A stretch of 64,000 bases of DNA from CAWCWK01 sp963842125 (GCA_963842125.1 CAWJFE010000001.1:496001-560000), one strand, 5' to 3'. Counted from the stretch's first letter, positions 1-8,201 are shown. The notes: generated from the sequence alone by a model not told the origin. A program made the numbers and translations.

Positions 1-573
1 TCGCACACCATTGCCGGCCAAGCGGCGGCGGGCTCGGGGCTCGGCCCCAAGGCGGCGGGCTTCGTCCTCGGCATCACCAAGGCCTATACGACGCGCGTCG
101 GCGAGGGCCCCTTCCCGACCGAACTCGACGACGCCGACGGCCAGCGCCTCGGCGAGCGCGGCCACGAGTTCGGAACCGTGACGGGCCGCAAGCGCCGATG
201 CGGGTGGTTCGACGCCGTGCTGGTGCGCCAGACGGCGTCCATCAACGGCATGGATGGCATGGCGCTCACCAAGCTCGACGTGCTCGACGGCTTCGAGCGG
301 CTGCGCATCTGCACCGGCTACAGGCTGGGCGATACGACCCTCGATCACCTCCCGGCCGGCGCCGCCGCACAGGCGAGCGTGACGCCCGTCTACGAGGAGT
401 TCGAGGGCTGGTCGGAGACGACGGCGGGCGCGCGCTCGTGGAACGATCTGCCGGCCCAGGCGATCAAGTACGTGCGGCGCATCGAAGAGCTGACCGGGGC
501 GAGCGTCGCCCTCCTCTCGACCAGTCCGGAGCGCGACGACACGATCCTCGTCCACGATCCGTTCCGGCCCTGA
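1..573 (+). CDS. purA: Adenylosuccinate synthetase, C-terminal part (5' truncated by window edge)
   Basis: Catalyses GTP-dependent condensation of IMP with aspartate to adenylosuccinate, the first committed step of AMP synthesis, in the cytosol. The reading frame is open from base 1 and ends at the TGA at 571-573, giving about 190 C-terminal residues of a roughly 430-residue enzyme. Recognisable family segments are GVTKAY-like GITKAYTTRVGEGPFPTE near the start, the RKRRCGWFD block with substrate-binding Arg residues, LTKLDVLDGF, and the C-terminal SxxPERDDTI stretch. No frameshift is seen. The next gene on the same strand starts 190 bp downstream. Confidence 0.96.
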   Translation, partial: SHTIAGQAAAGSGLGPKAAGFVLGITKAYTTRVGEGPFPTELDDADGQRLGERGHEFGTVTGRKRRCGWFDAVLVRQTASINGMDGMALTKLDVLDGFERLRICTGYRLGDTTLDHLPAGAAAQASVTPVYEEFEGWSETTAGARSWNDLPAQAIKYVRRIEELTGASVALLSTSPERDDTILVHDPFRP

Positions 574-663
574 GGAAGGGCGGGTCTCCTGCGACGAGAG
601 GTCCCGGCGCCGGGTGCGCGACTGGCATGGTGCTGACGCAATTCGGCGTTAGGGAGCTTTGCG

Positions 664-682
664 TTAACCACCTTGGGGTTAA
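664..682. promoter_or_regulatory. Inverted repeat TTAACC-N7-GGTTAA upstream of the membrane-anchored protein gene
   Basis: Perfect 6-bp arms (664-669 and 677-682) in the 190-bp gap between purA and the next gene, about 80 bp before the ATG. It could be an operator. The TTAA spacing is 11, not the 7 of a CtrA box, so I do not assign it to CtrA. Confidence 0.25.
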
Positions 683-763
683 GCGTTACCCGGCCGCACG
701 TCCTCACGTCCGGGCCGCCGAACGAGGCGAGAGAACGGGCCGAACGCGGCACGGGGCACGAGC

Positions 764-2533
764 ATGGCCGACTATCACCTGATCCTCAAGCGCGCCCTGG
801 AGCGCGAACCCGGGCTCGACGCCGCCGGTCGTCAGGCTATCTACGACAAGGCGAAGGCCGCCCTCGATCGTCAGCTGGGCTCGCTCGACCCTGCGCCGGC
901 ACCCGAACAGGTCGCCCGCGTGCGCGATTCGCTCGACGATGCCGTGCGCCGGCTTGAGGAGGAGTTCGGACCGACCGCGCAGACCCCGGCCGACGATGTC
1001 CCGGCGCTGATCGCGACGCCCGGCTTCGAGCCATCCTCAGACGCGTCCGCCGCCGACGAGCGTCCCTCGGGCCTCATTCTTCCGCCCGGCACCGAAGCGC
1101 GGCCGACCGAGGCTCGGCCGGCGGACGAGATCGAGGACGAGAGCGCGCTGGCCAAGGCGACGGCGCTCGTCGATGGAGCCGCGCGAACCCTGTCGCGCTC
1201 CGACGCCGGCACGCCCGACGATCGCCCGGCCTTCGATGCGACGCGCCTGGAGAATGGCGACCAGTGGGAGGACAGCGCACCGCGCGAGACGCCCTCCACC
1301 GACAGCCCTCGAGACGAGGCCACGTCCGGACTGGCCATCGCACCCGGCGGCACCGCCGAGAGCGATGGCGAGAGCGACCACGAGGCCGGCTTCGTAGGCG
1401 AGGTCGACATCGAGCCCATTGGCTCCGAATGGGACGCCGCCCTGCCGCCGGAGGCGCAGGCCGATGGAGCGGGCGACCGTAAGGGGGCGTCCAAAGGCAA
1501 TAACAAGGCCAATAACAAGACCAAGATCACGGGTAGCTCCAAGGACGGAGCCAAAGGTGCGGCGAAGCGTGGGGACGCGGCGCGCGCCGGGCGGCCGGAC
1601 GGGCTGCCCGAAGCCCTCGCCAAGCGACAGAAGGGCCGCAGCGCCTGGCCGGTCGCGGCGGCGCTGCTGCTGCTCGTCGCCGTCATCGCGGTCGTCGGGA
1701 TCTGGCGGCGCGACGATCTGTTGGCCGCCGTGCAATCGCCCGATCCCGTCGAGACGAGTGTGGAGATCGAGACGGCGGCGGATACGCCGACCAAGAACGG
1801 CGAGCGGATCACGGCCGAAGGGGTCACCGCGGGCCCGGTCGAGACGGGGCCCGCATCCGGCGCCGATCCCGTTCGCACCGTCGGCGGCGAGACGCCCGCG
1901 ACGGCGGCGCCCGGTGCGACGGTCGCCGTGCAGCCCACTCCCGACGCGCCAGGCGAGACGACGCCTTCGGAGACGACGCCCGCACCCGTCGGCGATGGCA
2001 GCGCGGTCCTCTACGAGGAGCGCCTCCTCGCCAAGGACCAGGGCGATCGCTTCCCCGGCTCCGTCACCTGGACGGCCGAGCGCGAGCCTGGTGCGGACGG
2101 CGAGGAACAGACCATCCTGCGCGGCCTCGTCAAGGTTCCGCAGCGCAATCTCGACGTCCTCCTCACCATCCGCCGCAACGACGACGACACGCTGCCCGCC
2201 AGCCACACGATCGAGCTTCTCTTCGAGACGAGCGAGGGCTTCGCGCCGGGCGGCGTGGCCAACGTGATGGGCATCCTGATGAAGCCGACCGCCGAGACCC
2301 AGCTCGGCACCCCCCTCAAGGGCGCCTCGGCCCGCATCACCGACGGCTATTTCCTCATCGGCCTCTCCTCGCTGGCGCAGGACGAGATCAAGAATGTCGA
2401 GCTCCTCCAGACCGAGCCCCGCCTCGAGATCCCGATCCTCTACAATAACGGCCAGCGCGCGATCCTGGAGTTGCAGAAGGGCGCCGACGGCGTGACGGCC
2501 TTCGACGAGGCGTTCGGGGCTTGGGCGGGCTGA
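764..2533 (+). CDS. Conserved membrane-anchored protein of unknown function, Ala/Asp/Glu-rich N-terminal half
   Basis: A 589-residue protein I cannot assign to a function. Residues 1-70 look like a compact helical domain (MADYHLILKRALEREPGLD...). Residues 70-290 are low-complexity, acidic and Thr/Ala/Asp-rich, with a basic Lys/Asn-rich patch around 245-290. One transmembrane segment follows at about 296-316 (PVAAALLLLVAVIAVVGIW) flanked by positive residues on both sides. After a second disordered Pro/Thr/Ala linker, residues 410-589 form an apparently folded C-terminal domain, probably periplasmic, rich in beta-strand-like segments (LLTIRRNDDD, HTIELLFETS). The single internal helix without a signal peptide suggests a type II membrane protein with a cytosolic head. 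The start is the ATG after a GGGGCACGAGC leader; a purine-rich RBS is weak. Placement behind purA may be conserved but no functional link is evident. Confidence 0.8.
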   Translation: MADYHLILKRALEREPGLDAAGRQAIYDKAKAALDRQLGSLDPAPAPEQVARVRDSLDDAVRRLEEEFGPTAQTPADDVPALIATPGFEPSSDASAADERPSGLILPPGTEARPTEARPADEIEDESALAKATALVDGAARTLSRSDAGTPDDRPAFDATRLENGDQWEDSAPRETPSTDSPRDEATSGLAIAPGGTAESDGESDHEAGFVGEVDIEPIGSEWDAALPPEAQADGAGDRKGASKGNNKANNKTKITGSSKDGAKGAAKRGDAARAGRPDGLPEALAKRQKGRSAWPVAAALLLLVAVIAVVGIWRRDDLLAAVQSPDPVETSVEIETAADTPTKNGERITAEGVTAGPVETGPASGADPVRTVGGETPATAAPGATVAVQPTPDAPGETTPSETTPAPVGDGSAVLYEERLLAKDQGDRFPGSVTWTAEREPGADGEEQTILRGLVKVPQRNLDVLLTIRRNDDDTLPASHTIELLFETSEGFAPGGVANVMGILMKPTAETQLGTPLKGASARITDGYFLIGLSSLAQDEIKNVELLQTEPRLEIPILYNNGQRAILELQKGADGVTAFDEAFGAWAG

Positions 2534-2904
2534 ACACCACCCCCGTAACGAGACCGCCAGCGAGCAAGGTCCTTCCGCGAAGATCGGGGACAGGATTTAG
2601 AAGCTGTTATGGACCTTGGCGATGGCTTGACCGCTCTGAGCGGCTCGCGGAGCAGGAGCCGGCTGCAGCCGGCGACGCACGTCCGCGAGTAGCTCCGAGC
2701 AGCCCGAAGGGTTGGACGAGCCAAGGTCCATAACAGCCTCTAGGTTGGGGTTTGAAAAGCGCGCAAGCGCTATAGAGTTCGACGTGTCGCAAACTTCTAG
2801 CGGATCGACCTCCGAGCTTCATCCTCCCGCACCTACGCCTAGAGCCGTTCAAGCGGAGGTGCGATAGCACTGCAGCGTAGGGAACCGCGCAGAAACAAAG
2901 CGCT
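2534..2904. other. 371-bp gene-free stretch filled by repeat elements
   Basis: No credible coding sequence. It holds a 145-bp palindromic element (2598-2742) and one copy of a dispersed repeat (2840-2907), listed separately. The remaining DNA, about 2743-2839, shows no recognisable feature. Confidence 0.6.
2598..2742. repeat. 145-bp element with 23-bp terminal inverted repeats (MITE-like palindrome)
   Basis: The ends 2598-2620 and 2720-2742 are inverted copies with one mismatch; the core arm is GCTGTTATGGACCTTGGC. A second nested pair (CCGCTCTGAGCGGCTCGCGGA at about 2631-2651 against TCCGCGAGTAGCTCCGAGC at about 2687-2705, about 16 of 19 pairing) means most of the element can fold into one long hairpin. 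There is no open frame of note inside. This architecture fits a non-autonomous MITE or a REP-type palindrome. No second copy occurs in the window. Confidence 0.6.
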
Positions 2905-2907
2905 CTA
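2840..2907 (+). repeat. Dispersed repeat, copy 1 (module A only)
   Basis: Begins TAGAGCCGTTC, runs through GGAGGTGCGATAGCAC and GGAACCGCGCAGAAACAAAG, and ends GCGCTCTA. Both ends therefore read TAGAGC inward-to-outward. The right end supplies the TAG stop of the minus-strand YkvA-like gene (CTA at 2905-2907). Related copies are at 11785, 28881 and (inverted) 21091. Confidence 0.75.
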
Positions 2908-3402
2908 TAGGCCTTCGCCGCCGACGACCTCGGCCTCGTCAGCCTCCCTGGACCGCATGTCCGGGTCGGGGCGGATGCCGGCCTTCTCGGCAGCGTGGGT
3001 GGCGCCGGCATCGGTCATCTCGTCCTCGCCGTCGAGCACGCGGCGGGCGGCCTCGCGGTGGCGGGGTTGGATGTTGGCGGCAAGGAGGGTGACGGTCGAG
3101 ACGATGACCGTGAGGTCGTCGCCGAACCCGATGCCGAGGAGCATATCGGGCACCAGATCGAAGGGCATGACGAAATAGGCGAGCGCGGCCAAGAGGAGGC
3201 CTCGCACGCGCAGGGGCGTATCGCCGTCCATGGCGCAGAACCAGGCCGCGACGGCGTCCTCGGCGAAGGGCACGCGCGAGACCACCCGGCGCATCTTCGG
3301 CCAGAAGCCTTGCGCCACCCGGGTGGCATTGGTCAGGATGTCGGCTTCGTCGATGAAGTCGCGAAAGGCGTCGAAGCGCCCGTTTCGTGCCGTCTCGGAC
3401 AT
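2905..3402 (-). CDS. YkvA-like (DUF1232) membrane-associated protein
   Basis: A 165-residue protein with a DUF1232/YkvA core at about residues 55-110: PLRVRGLLLAALAYFVMPFDLVPD followed by GFGDDLTV. The two hydrophobic helices and the central D-L-V-P-D motif are typical of the family, whose biochemical role is unknown. I start it at the ATG of MSETARNG (3400-3402); the open frame runs further upstream but that part is Arg/Ala-rich read-through of the next gene. The acidic tail ends at a TAG that belongs to the adjacent repeat element, so the natural C-terminus may have been altered by that insertion. It is followed on its 5' side by thpR on the same strand, 26 bp away. Confidence 0.85.
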   Translation of the reverse strand: MSETARNGRFDAFRDFIDEADILTNATRVAQGFWPKMRRVVSRVPFAEDAVAAWFCAMDGDTPLRVRGLLLAALAYFVMPFDLVPDMLLGIGFGDDLTVIVSTVTLLAANIQPRHREAARRVLDGEDEMTDAGATHAAEKAGIRPDPDMRSREADEAEVVGGEGL

Positions 3403-3428
3403 GCGGTTCCTCGTATCTCGTGTCGCTC

Positions 3429-4025
3429 CTATCTGGAAACGCCGAAGGCGGATGGCAATCCCTTCTCGGCCGATTGCTCCGACGAGGCGGCCGGCTCGAG
3501 CGGATAGTCCGCCTCCAGCACGTAGGGCCCGCCGCCGACCGAGGCGCGCGCCGAATAGAGGCCGAAATGCGTGACGGGAAAGGGCGGCAGCCGGAGCGGC
3601 GCCTGCCGCGCCAGCCATTCGCCAGCGCGCACGGCCTGGTTTCCCCGCAGGCGGCCGAGCGTGACATGGGGCGAGAACCGGCGCCGCTCCGGCTCCATCT
3701 CGGCCGCCTGGCAGGCCCGCTCGATCCGCGCCTGGAGCGTGGTGAGCGCGGGGTCGGGCGCGACGCGGGCGAAGAGCGATCGGGGCTTCGCACCACCAAA
3801 GGCATCGAAGTCCGCCAATGAGAGGGCGAAGGGCCGGCCGCGCACCGCCTCCAGTTCGCGATCGAGAGCGCGCGCGTCCCCGCCCGACACATCGCCGACG
3901 AAGCGCAGCGTGATGTGGAGATCGCCGGGCTCGATCCAGCGCGCGCCGTCCAGACCGTTCTGGCGGTCGATGAGGGCGTCGCGGACGGTGTCCGGCAGGC
4001 CGAGGGCGACGAAGAGGCGGGGCAT
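3429..4025 (-). CDS. thpR: RNA 2',3'-cyclic phosphodiesterase (2H family)
   Basis: A 198-residue member of the 2H phosphoesterase (LigT/2'-5' RNA ligase) family, which opens 2',3'-cyclic phosphates on RNA ends. The two catalytic H-x-T-x motifs are visible: HITL about 40 residues in, and HVTL about 125 residues in. The N-terminus MPRLFVALGLPD is typical and fixes the start at 4025, six codons after the first ATG of the frame. The extreme C-terminus (after about 175) is Ser/Ala-rich and not conserved. It lies between the YkvA-like gene and the CdsA-like gene on the same strand. Confidence 0.93.
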   Translation of the reverse strand: MPRLFVALGLPDTVRDALIDRQNGLDGARWIEPGDLHITLRFVGDVSGGDARALDRELEAVRGRPFALSLADFDAFGGAKPRSLFARVAPDPALTTLQARIERACQAAEMEPERRRFSPHVTLGRLRGNQAVRAGEWLARQAPLRLPPFPVTHFGLYSARASVGGGPYVLEADYPLEPAASSEQSAEKGLPSAFGVSR

Positions 4026-4046
4026 CGCGTCTGTCCTATCCAAGCC

Positions 4047-5012
4047 CTAGGGCACGAAGAAATAGCGCGACAGGTGGAAGAACACCGGCGCCGCGAAGGC
4101 GACCGAATCCATCCGGTCGAGCGCGCCGCCATGGCCCTGGATCATCTGGCCCCAGTCCTTGGTGTGGAAGGAGCGCTTGATGGCCGAGAGAACGAGGCCG
4201 CCGCAAAAGCCCGACACCACGATGACGAAGGAGAGCGTCGCCGCCTGCCAGGGCGCGAAGGGGGTGATCCACCAGAGGCCGGTGCCGACGAGAACGGCGA
4301 TGGCGCCGCCGCCGAGAAGGCCCTCCCAGGTCTTGTTGGGGCTGATCTTGGGCGCGATGCGGGCCCGGATGAAGCGGCGCCCGACGAGCTTGCCGACCAC
4401 GTATTGCGCCACGTCCGAGATCTGCACCACCGCGACGAGGTAGAAGATGAGGATGATCGCGCGTCGCTCGAAGCCCGGAATGGCGAGCATCATCAATGCC
4501 GGTGCGTGGCCGATGCAGTAGACGCAGAGCATGAGGCCCCACTGGATCTTGGCCGTGCGCAGCAGGAAGTTGTCGGTCTCGCCCTTGAGCGCCGAGAGCA
4601 CCGGAAGGAGGAGATAGCCGTAGACCGGCACGAGGACGAGGAAGAGCCCCGTCCGGTCGAACCAGATGAGCACGTATTGAAGCGGGATGAAGAGGTAGAA
4701 GGCGGCCGAGATCGCGCTGTGATCGCTCGGCCGCGTGGGCGTGAGCGTGATGAACTCCCGCAGGGCCCAGAACGAGGTGAGCGCGAAGAGGACGAGCGTC
4801 ACCGTGCGCCCGGCCAGGAAGGCGAAGCCGAAGAGCAGCACCATCACCCACCAGGCGCGCACCCGGGCGTTGAGATTGTCGACCGTGCGCCGCGCGCTGT
4901 GGGACAAGTTGCGCGCCGAGAGGACGAAGCCGACGATCGAGGCGACGATGAGGATCGTGAAGACCCCGACGAAGAGCGGCCAGAGGGGGCCTTGCGCATC
5001 GAACGCCGTCAC
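4047..5012 (-). CDS. CdsA-like phosphatidate cytidylyltransferase
   Basis: A 321-residue integral membrane protein that by family activates phosphatidate with CTP to CDP-diacylglycerol. About eight hydrophobic segments are visible, with the C-terminal CDS signature region around KISPNKTWEGLLGG and then DRMDSVAFAAPVFFHL. The usual family end is DR.DS...A.P..Y, here intact. It starts with GTG overlapping the TGA of the PlsC-like gene (GTGA), so translation is coupled. The phosphatidyltransferase, acyltransferase and cytidylyltransferase form one minus-strand operon. The grouping recalls ynbA-ynbB in E. coli, so this may be an accessory copy and not the housekeeping CdsA. Confidence 0.9.
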   Translation of the reverse strand: MTAFDAQGPLWPLFVGVFTILIVASIVGFVLSARNLSHSARRTVDNLNARVRAWWVMVLLFGFAFLAGRTVTLVLFALTSFWALREFITLTPTRPSDHSAISAAFYLFIPLQYVLIWFDRTGLFLVLVPVYGYLLLPVLSALKGETDNFLLRTAKIQWGLMLCVYCIGHAPALMMLAIPGFERRAIILIFYLVAVVQISDVAQYVVGKLVGRRFIRARIAPKISPNKTWEGLLGGGAIAVLVGTGLWWITPFAPWQAATLSFVIVVSGFCGGLVLSAIKRSFHTKDWGQMIQGHGGALDRMDSVAFAAPVFFHLSRYFFVP

Positions 5013-5989
5013 GAGGTCCGCTCCCCGGTCGGGCCGTCCGGCGAGGGCGGGATCGGGGGCGCGGTCGTCGCCGCGTCCCTCGCGGCCTGATCGGCAAAGG
5101 CGCGGGCGAGGACGTCCTGCCCCGGCGTGGTGCGCTGTGCGGCGCCCGCGGCATCGTCCGGCGCGACCTCGCCCGGCGCCAGCTTCGCCGCATGGTCCCT
5201 CGCAGTCTCCTTGGCAGTCTCCTCGGTCGCCTCCTTGGCCGCCTCCTTGGCCGCTTCGGCCTCCGCCTTCAGGCGCGCCTTCTCCTGCGCCTTCTCGGCT
5301 TTCTCGCGGGCCTTGGCGATGGCGCGCTCATGAGCCTCCAGCTCGACGGGGTCGTCCTTGGGCGCGGCGAGGGCGCACAGCGCTTCGTAGGCGCGCTGCA
5401 GGAAGACGGCGCGGTCCTCGTTGGAGCGCAGGCGCACCGGCGCACCGAACCGGACCGAGCAGCCGATGGGCACGGGAAAGAGCGCACCGCGCGGGAAGGC
5501 CCGGCTGATGTTCTCCAGATAGGTCGGAATCAGTTCGGCATCCGGGTAGCGCCGGCCGAGATTGTAGAGGCCCGACTTGAAGGGCCCCGGCAGGCGCTCC
5601 GCACCGCGCCCGCCCTCGGGGAAGATGATGAGCGATTCGCCGGCATCGAGCACGGGGAAGAGCGGCTCCAGGGGATCGCCCTCCTGCTCGCGCTTGCGGT
5701 CGATCAGGACGGCGCCCAGCACGTCGACCGCCACATGGCGGCGCAAGGGCGACTTTCCCCAATAGTCGGCGGCGGCGACCGGGTGCGTGCGGGCGCGCAG
5801 CATGGGCGGCAGCGCGGCCCAGAGAACGAGCGTATCGAGATTGCTCGTATGGTTGGCGAAATAGATGCGCTGTGCCGGCGTCGGCTTCGCGCCGACCCAA
5901 TAAGCGTGCCCGCCGACGAGAAAGCGCGTCAGCCCGAGGAGGAGCGGCGAGAGAATCGGCTCGGACGGGTTCCAGGGATTGGCGATCAC
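5009..5989 (-). CDS. PlsC-like 1-acylglycerol-3-phosphate acyltransferase with long charged tail
   Basis: A 326-residue acyltransferase. The catalytic NHTSNLD (H-x4-D) motif is at about residue 44 and the substrate-binding FPEGGRG motif about 75 residues later. Residues 1-220 cover the PlsC domain. Residues 225-326 are a highly charged Ala/Lys/Glu tail (AKAREKAEKAQEKARLKAEA and similar) predicted to be a long helix or coiled coil, followed by a Pro/Ala-rich end; such an extension is not part of the standard family. Start is GTG at 5987-5989, overlapping the TGA of the upstream phosphatidyltransferase-like gene. Function in phosphatidic acid synthesis is inferred from family only. Confidence 0.9.
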   Translation of the reverse strand: MIANPWNPSEPILSPLLLGLTRFLVGGHAYWVGAKPTPAQRIYFANHTSNLDTLVLWAALPPMLRARTHPVAAADYWGKSPLRRHVAVDVLGAVLIDRKREQEGDPLEPLFPVLDAGESLIIFPEGGRGAERLPGPFKSGLYNLGRRYPDAELIPTYLENISRAFPRGALFPVPIGCSVRFGAPVRLRSNEDRAVFLQRAYEALCALAAPKDDPVELEAHERAIAKAREKAEKAQEKARLKAEAEAAKEAAKEATEETAKETARDHAAKLAPGEVAPDDAAGAAQRTTPGQDVLARAFADQAARDAATTAPPIPPSPDGPTGERTS

Positions 5990-6627
5990 GGCGCGCCCTC
6001 CTTCAGCGTGGCGGCCAGCCGCGCGAGCCGCGCGAGCCGCCGGGCAAGCGTGACGGCGGTGCCGAGCGCGATGAGGGCGAGGGTCGCCCGCCCGAGAAGA
6101 CCGGGTTCTGCGTCGTGGCGGATCATGGTCTCGATGAAGGCCAGCACGCAGCCCGCCGTCAACAGGGCCATGCGCTGCGGCTTGGCCAAAGGCCCCGAGA
6201 AATCCTGGCCGTGGCCGAGGCCAGCGCCGGTCTGACGCAGATAGGCGGTGCCGATGGCGAGGCAGGCGGCGAGCCAGCCGAGCCAGCCCGCACCCATCGC
6301 ATAGCCGAAGGCGACGAGGAGGACGGCGTCCTCCAGCCGGTCCGGCACCTCGTTCCACAAGGGCCCGAGCTTCGAGCCCCGCCCGCCCTCGACCGCGACG
6401 AGGCCGTCCATGAGATTGGCGAGGAGGCGCAGCTGGATGAAGAGCGCCGCGAGGAGCAGGGCCCAGGACGCCCCTCGCCCCATCAGCATCGCGCCCGCGC
6501 CCAGAAGCGCGAAGACGAGACCGAGGGCGGAGATCGCGTCGGCGGTGAGCGGCGTGCGAAGCAGGAGGGCGAGGAGACGGGCCGCCCATCCCGTTTGCCG
6601 CGAGGCCAGCGGTCGTCGCTCTGTCAC
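5986..6627 (-). CDS. CDP-alcohol phosphatidyltransferase family protein with divergent active site
   Basis: A 213-residue membrane protein of the CDP-alcohol phosphatidyltransferase type. The start is the GTG at 6625-6627 with a GGGAGGCGAGAG ribosome site just upstream. The family signature D-x2-D-G-x2-A-R-x8-G-x3-D-x3-D is only partly kept: the equivalent reads NLMDGLVAVEGGRGSKLG then PLWNEVPD, so the first and third catalytic Asp appear as Asn, while the second Asp, the Gly residues and the last Asp remain. About six hydrophobic segments follow. It heads the PlsC-like/CdsA-like operon. Either a divergent subfamily with altered substrate or a weakened enzyme; the downstream overlap argues that it is still translated. 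Confidence 0.82.
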   Translation of the reverse strand: MTERRPLASRQTGWAARLLALLLRTPLTADAISALGLVFALLGAGAMLMGRGASWALLLAALFIQLRLLANLMDGLVAVEGGRGSKLGPLWNEVPDRLEDAVLLVAFGYAMGAGWLGWLAACLAIGTAYLRQTGAGLGHGQDFSGPLAKPQRMALLTAGCVLAFIETMIRHDAEPGLLGRATLALIALGTAVTLARRLARLARLAATLKEGAP

Positions 6628-6775
6628 CTCTCGCCTCCCGGTCCTTTGTCGGCGCCGATGCCGGTCCGACGTCGATGCATAGCAGGTGCGAGGGGTGGGT
6701 GCGAACGGGCGCGTTGCTCTTCGCCCGGCCATCCCATCCTCCACATGCGCAGGGAATGGGAGCGCCCGTTATTCC

Positions 6776-7825
6776 CTACGAGCCGGCGGGGTTCTGGTGC
6801 ACCTGATGGATGGCGTCGATGCGGGTCTCGATCTCGTCGGTCCAGGCAAGGTCCTGCGCGTCGATATTGGTCTTCAGCTGCTCCATCGAGGTCGCGCCGA
6901 CGATGGAGGAGGTCAGGAAGGGGCGCGAGGTGGTGAAGCGGATGGCGAGCTGGCCGAGGTCGAGCCCAAGCTCGTTTGCCAGCGCCCAATAGGCCTCGAC
7001 CGCCTCTTCGGAGCCCGCGGCCTCGTAGCGGCCGAGCCGGTTGAAGAGCTGCTTGCGGCTACCCTCGGGCAGTGCGCCGTCCCGGTACTTGCCGGTCAGA
7101 TAGCCCTGCGCGAGGGGCGAATAGGCCAGAAGGCCGACATCCTCGCGCATCGCGACCTCGGCCAGCGCGACCTCGAAGGTGCGGTTGAGAAGGTTGTAGC
7201 AGTTCTGGATCGACTGGACGCGGGCAAGTCCCTTCGCGTCGGACGCCGCCAGGTAGCGCATCGTGCCCCAGGCGCTCTCGTTGGAGAGGCCGACATGCTT
7301 GACCTTGCCGGCCCGCACCAGCCCGTCGAGCGCCTCCAGCGTCTCCTCGATCGGCACGGCCTCGGCGTCGTCATGGGTGTAGACGGTGGGGTTGGCGCCG
7401 AAGGGCACCTTCCGGTCGGGCCAGTGGACCTGATAGAGGTCGATCACGTCGGTCTGCAATCGGCGCAGGCTCGCGTCGCAGGCCTCGGTGATGTCCTTCG
7501 GCGTCAGGCGGGCCGGGCGCGGGGGGTCGCGGAACCAGGTGTTGTCGGAGCGCCCGACGATCTTGGTGGCGAGGACGACGCGGTCGCGGCGCGTCTTGTC
7601 GGCCTGGAGCCAGGTGCCGATGATCGTCTCGGTCGAGCCGGACGTCTCGGCCTTGGGCGGGATGGAGTAGAGTTCGGCCGTGTCGATGAAGTTGATGCCC
7701 CGCTCAAGCGCGTAGGACATCTGATCGTGGCCTTGCCTCTCGTCGTTCTGCTGCCCCCAGGTCATGGTGCCGAGACAGATCACGGAGACGTCGAGGCCGG
7801 TGCGGCCGAGCTTGCGGGTTTCCAT
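6776..7825 (-). CDS. tas: Aldo/keto reductase, Tas-like
   Basis: A 349-residue NADPH-dependent oxidoreductase of the aldo/keto reductase superfamily, cytosolic, close in layout to E. coli Tas. The catalytic tetrad is recognisable: Asp and Tyr in DTAELYS, Lys in VLATKIVG, His in YQVHWPD. The C-terminal cofactor site SSIVGATSMEQLKTNI is present. N-terminus METRKLGRTGLDVSVICLG is the usual start. Physiological substrate unknown. The region upstream of its ATG carries the 23-bp tandem repeat array. Confidence 0.93.
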   Translation of the reverse strand: METRKLGRTGLDVSVICLGTMTWGQQNDERQGHDQMSYALERGINFIDTAELYSIPPKAETSGSTETIIGTWLQADKTRRDRVVLATKIVGRSDNTWFRDPPRPARLTPKDITEACDASLRRLQTDVIDLYQVHWPDRKVPFGANPTVYTHDDAEAVPIEETLEALDGLVRAGKVKHVGLSNESAWGTMRYLAASDAKGLARVQSIQNCYNLLNRTFEVALAEVAMREDVGLLAYSPLAQGYLTGKYRDGALPEGSRKQLFNRLGRYEAAGSEEAVEAYWALANELGLDLGQLAIRFTTSRPFLTSSIVGATSMEQLKTNIDAQDLAWTDEIETRIDAIHQVHQNPAGS

Positions 7826-8201
7826 AAAGCGGAGAGTTCCGTTCGAAGGTCTGGATGAGATGCGGGCGAGGCCGCGACGGGCGCCCGGAGGAGTTCGGGA
7901 ACCTAGGGCGGGACCCGGCTTGTGAAAAGATCAGCCGTAGCCGAAGGCCTGGTACGGCGTGCCGGCACGAGCGAACGGAACGGCCCAGCCCGACAGGGTG
8001 AGGCAGTCCAGCCTTCCGGCGTGAGGCAAACCAGCCTTCCGGCGTGAGGCAAACCAGCCTTCCGGCGTGAGGCAAACCTGCCTTCCGGCGTGAGGCAAAC
8101 CAGCCCGCCGGCGCGAGGCACTGCAGCCCGCCAGCGTGCGGCACTCCAATCCGCCGACGCGAGTCAGACCCAGCCCGCCGGCGCGAGGCAAGACAATTCC
8201 T
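7826..8201. other. 376-bp intergenic stretch dominated by a 23-bp tandem array
   Basis: Between the CBS gene (ends 8202) and tas (starts 7825), both on minus. Bases 7986-8193 are the tandem array; 7826-7985 show no recognisable feature. Several overlapping open frames here are by-products of the stop-free repeat. Confidence 0.6.
7986..8193. repeat. Nine-unit 23-bp tandem repeat
   Basis: Consensus CAGCCTTCCGGCGTGAGGCAAAC. Units at 7986, 8009, 8032, 8055, 8078, 8101, 8124, 8147 and 8171 (one extra base before the last). Units 2-4 are identical, unit 5 differs by one base, and the outer units are progressively diverged, so the array looks recently homogenised in its middle. Each unit contains GCCT...AGGC, a short dyad. 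The period is not a multiple of three, so all minus-strand frames stay open; I do not regard them as genes. There are no spacers, so it is not a CRISPR. Confidence 0.85.

Noticed and set aside
664..682. CtrA site near the start of the second gene
   Set aside because: Spacing between TTAA halves is 11 and not 7.
3915..5090. Long plus-strand open frame of 391 codons antisense to cdsA and thpR
   Set aside because: Charged, low-complexity composition typical of GC-rich antisense frames; the minus strand has clear families.
7704..8191. Repeat-rich proteins on the minus strand across the 23-bp array
   Set aside because: The array is stop-free in all three frames by chance; translations are low-complexity and none has a ribosome site or homology.
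7986..8193. CRISPR array
   Set aside because: Units are contiguous with no unique spacers, and no cas genes are nearby.
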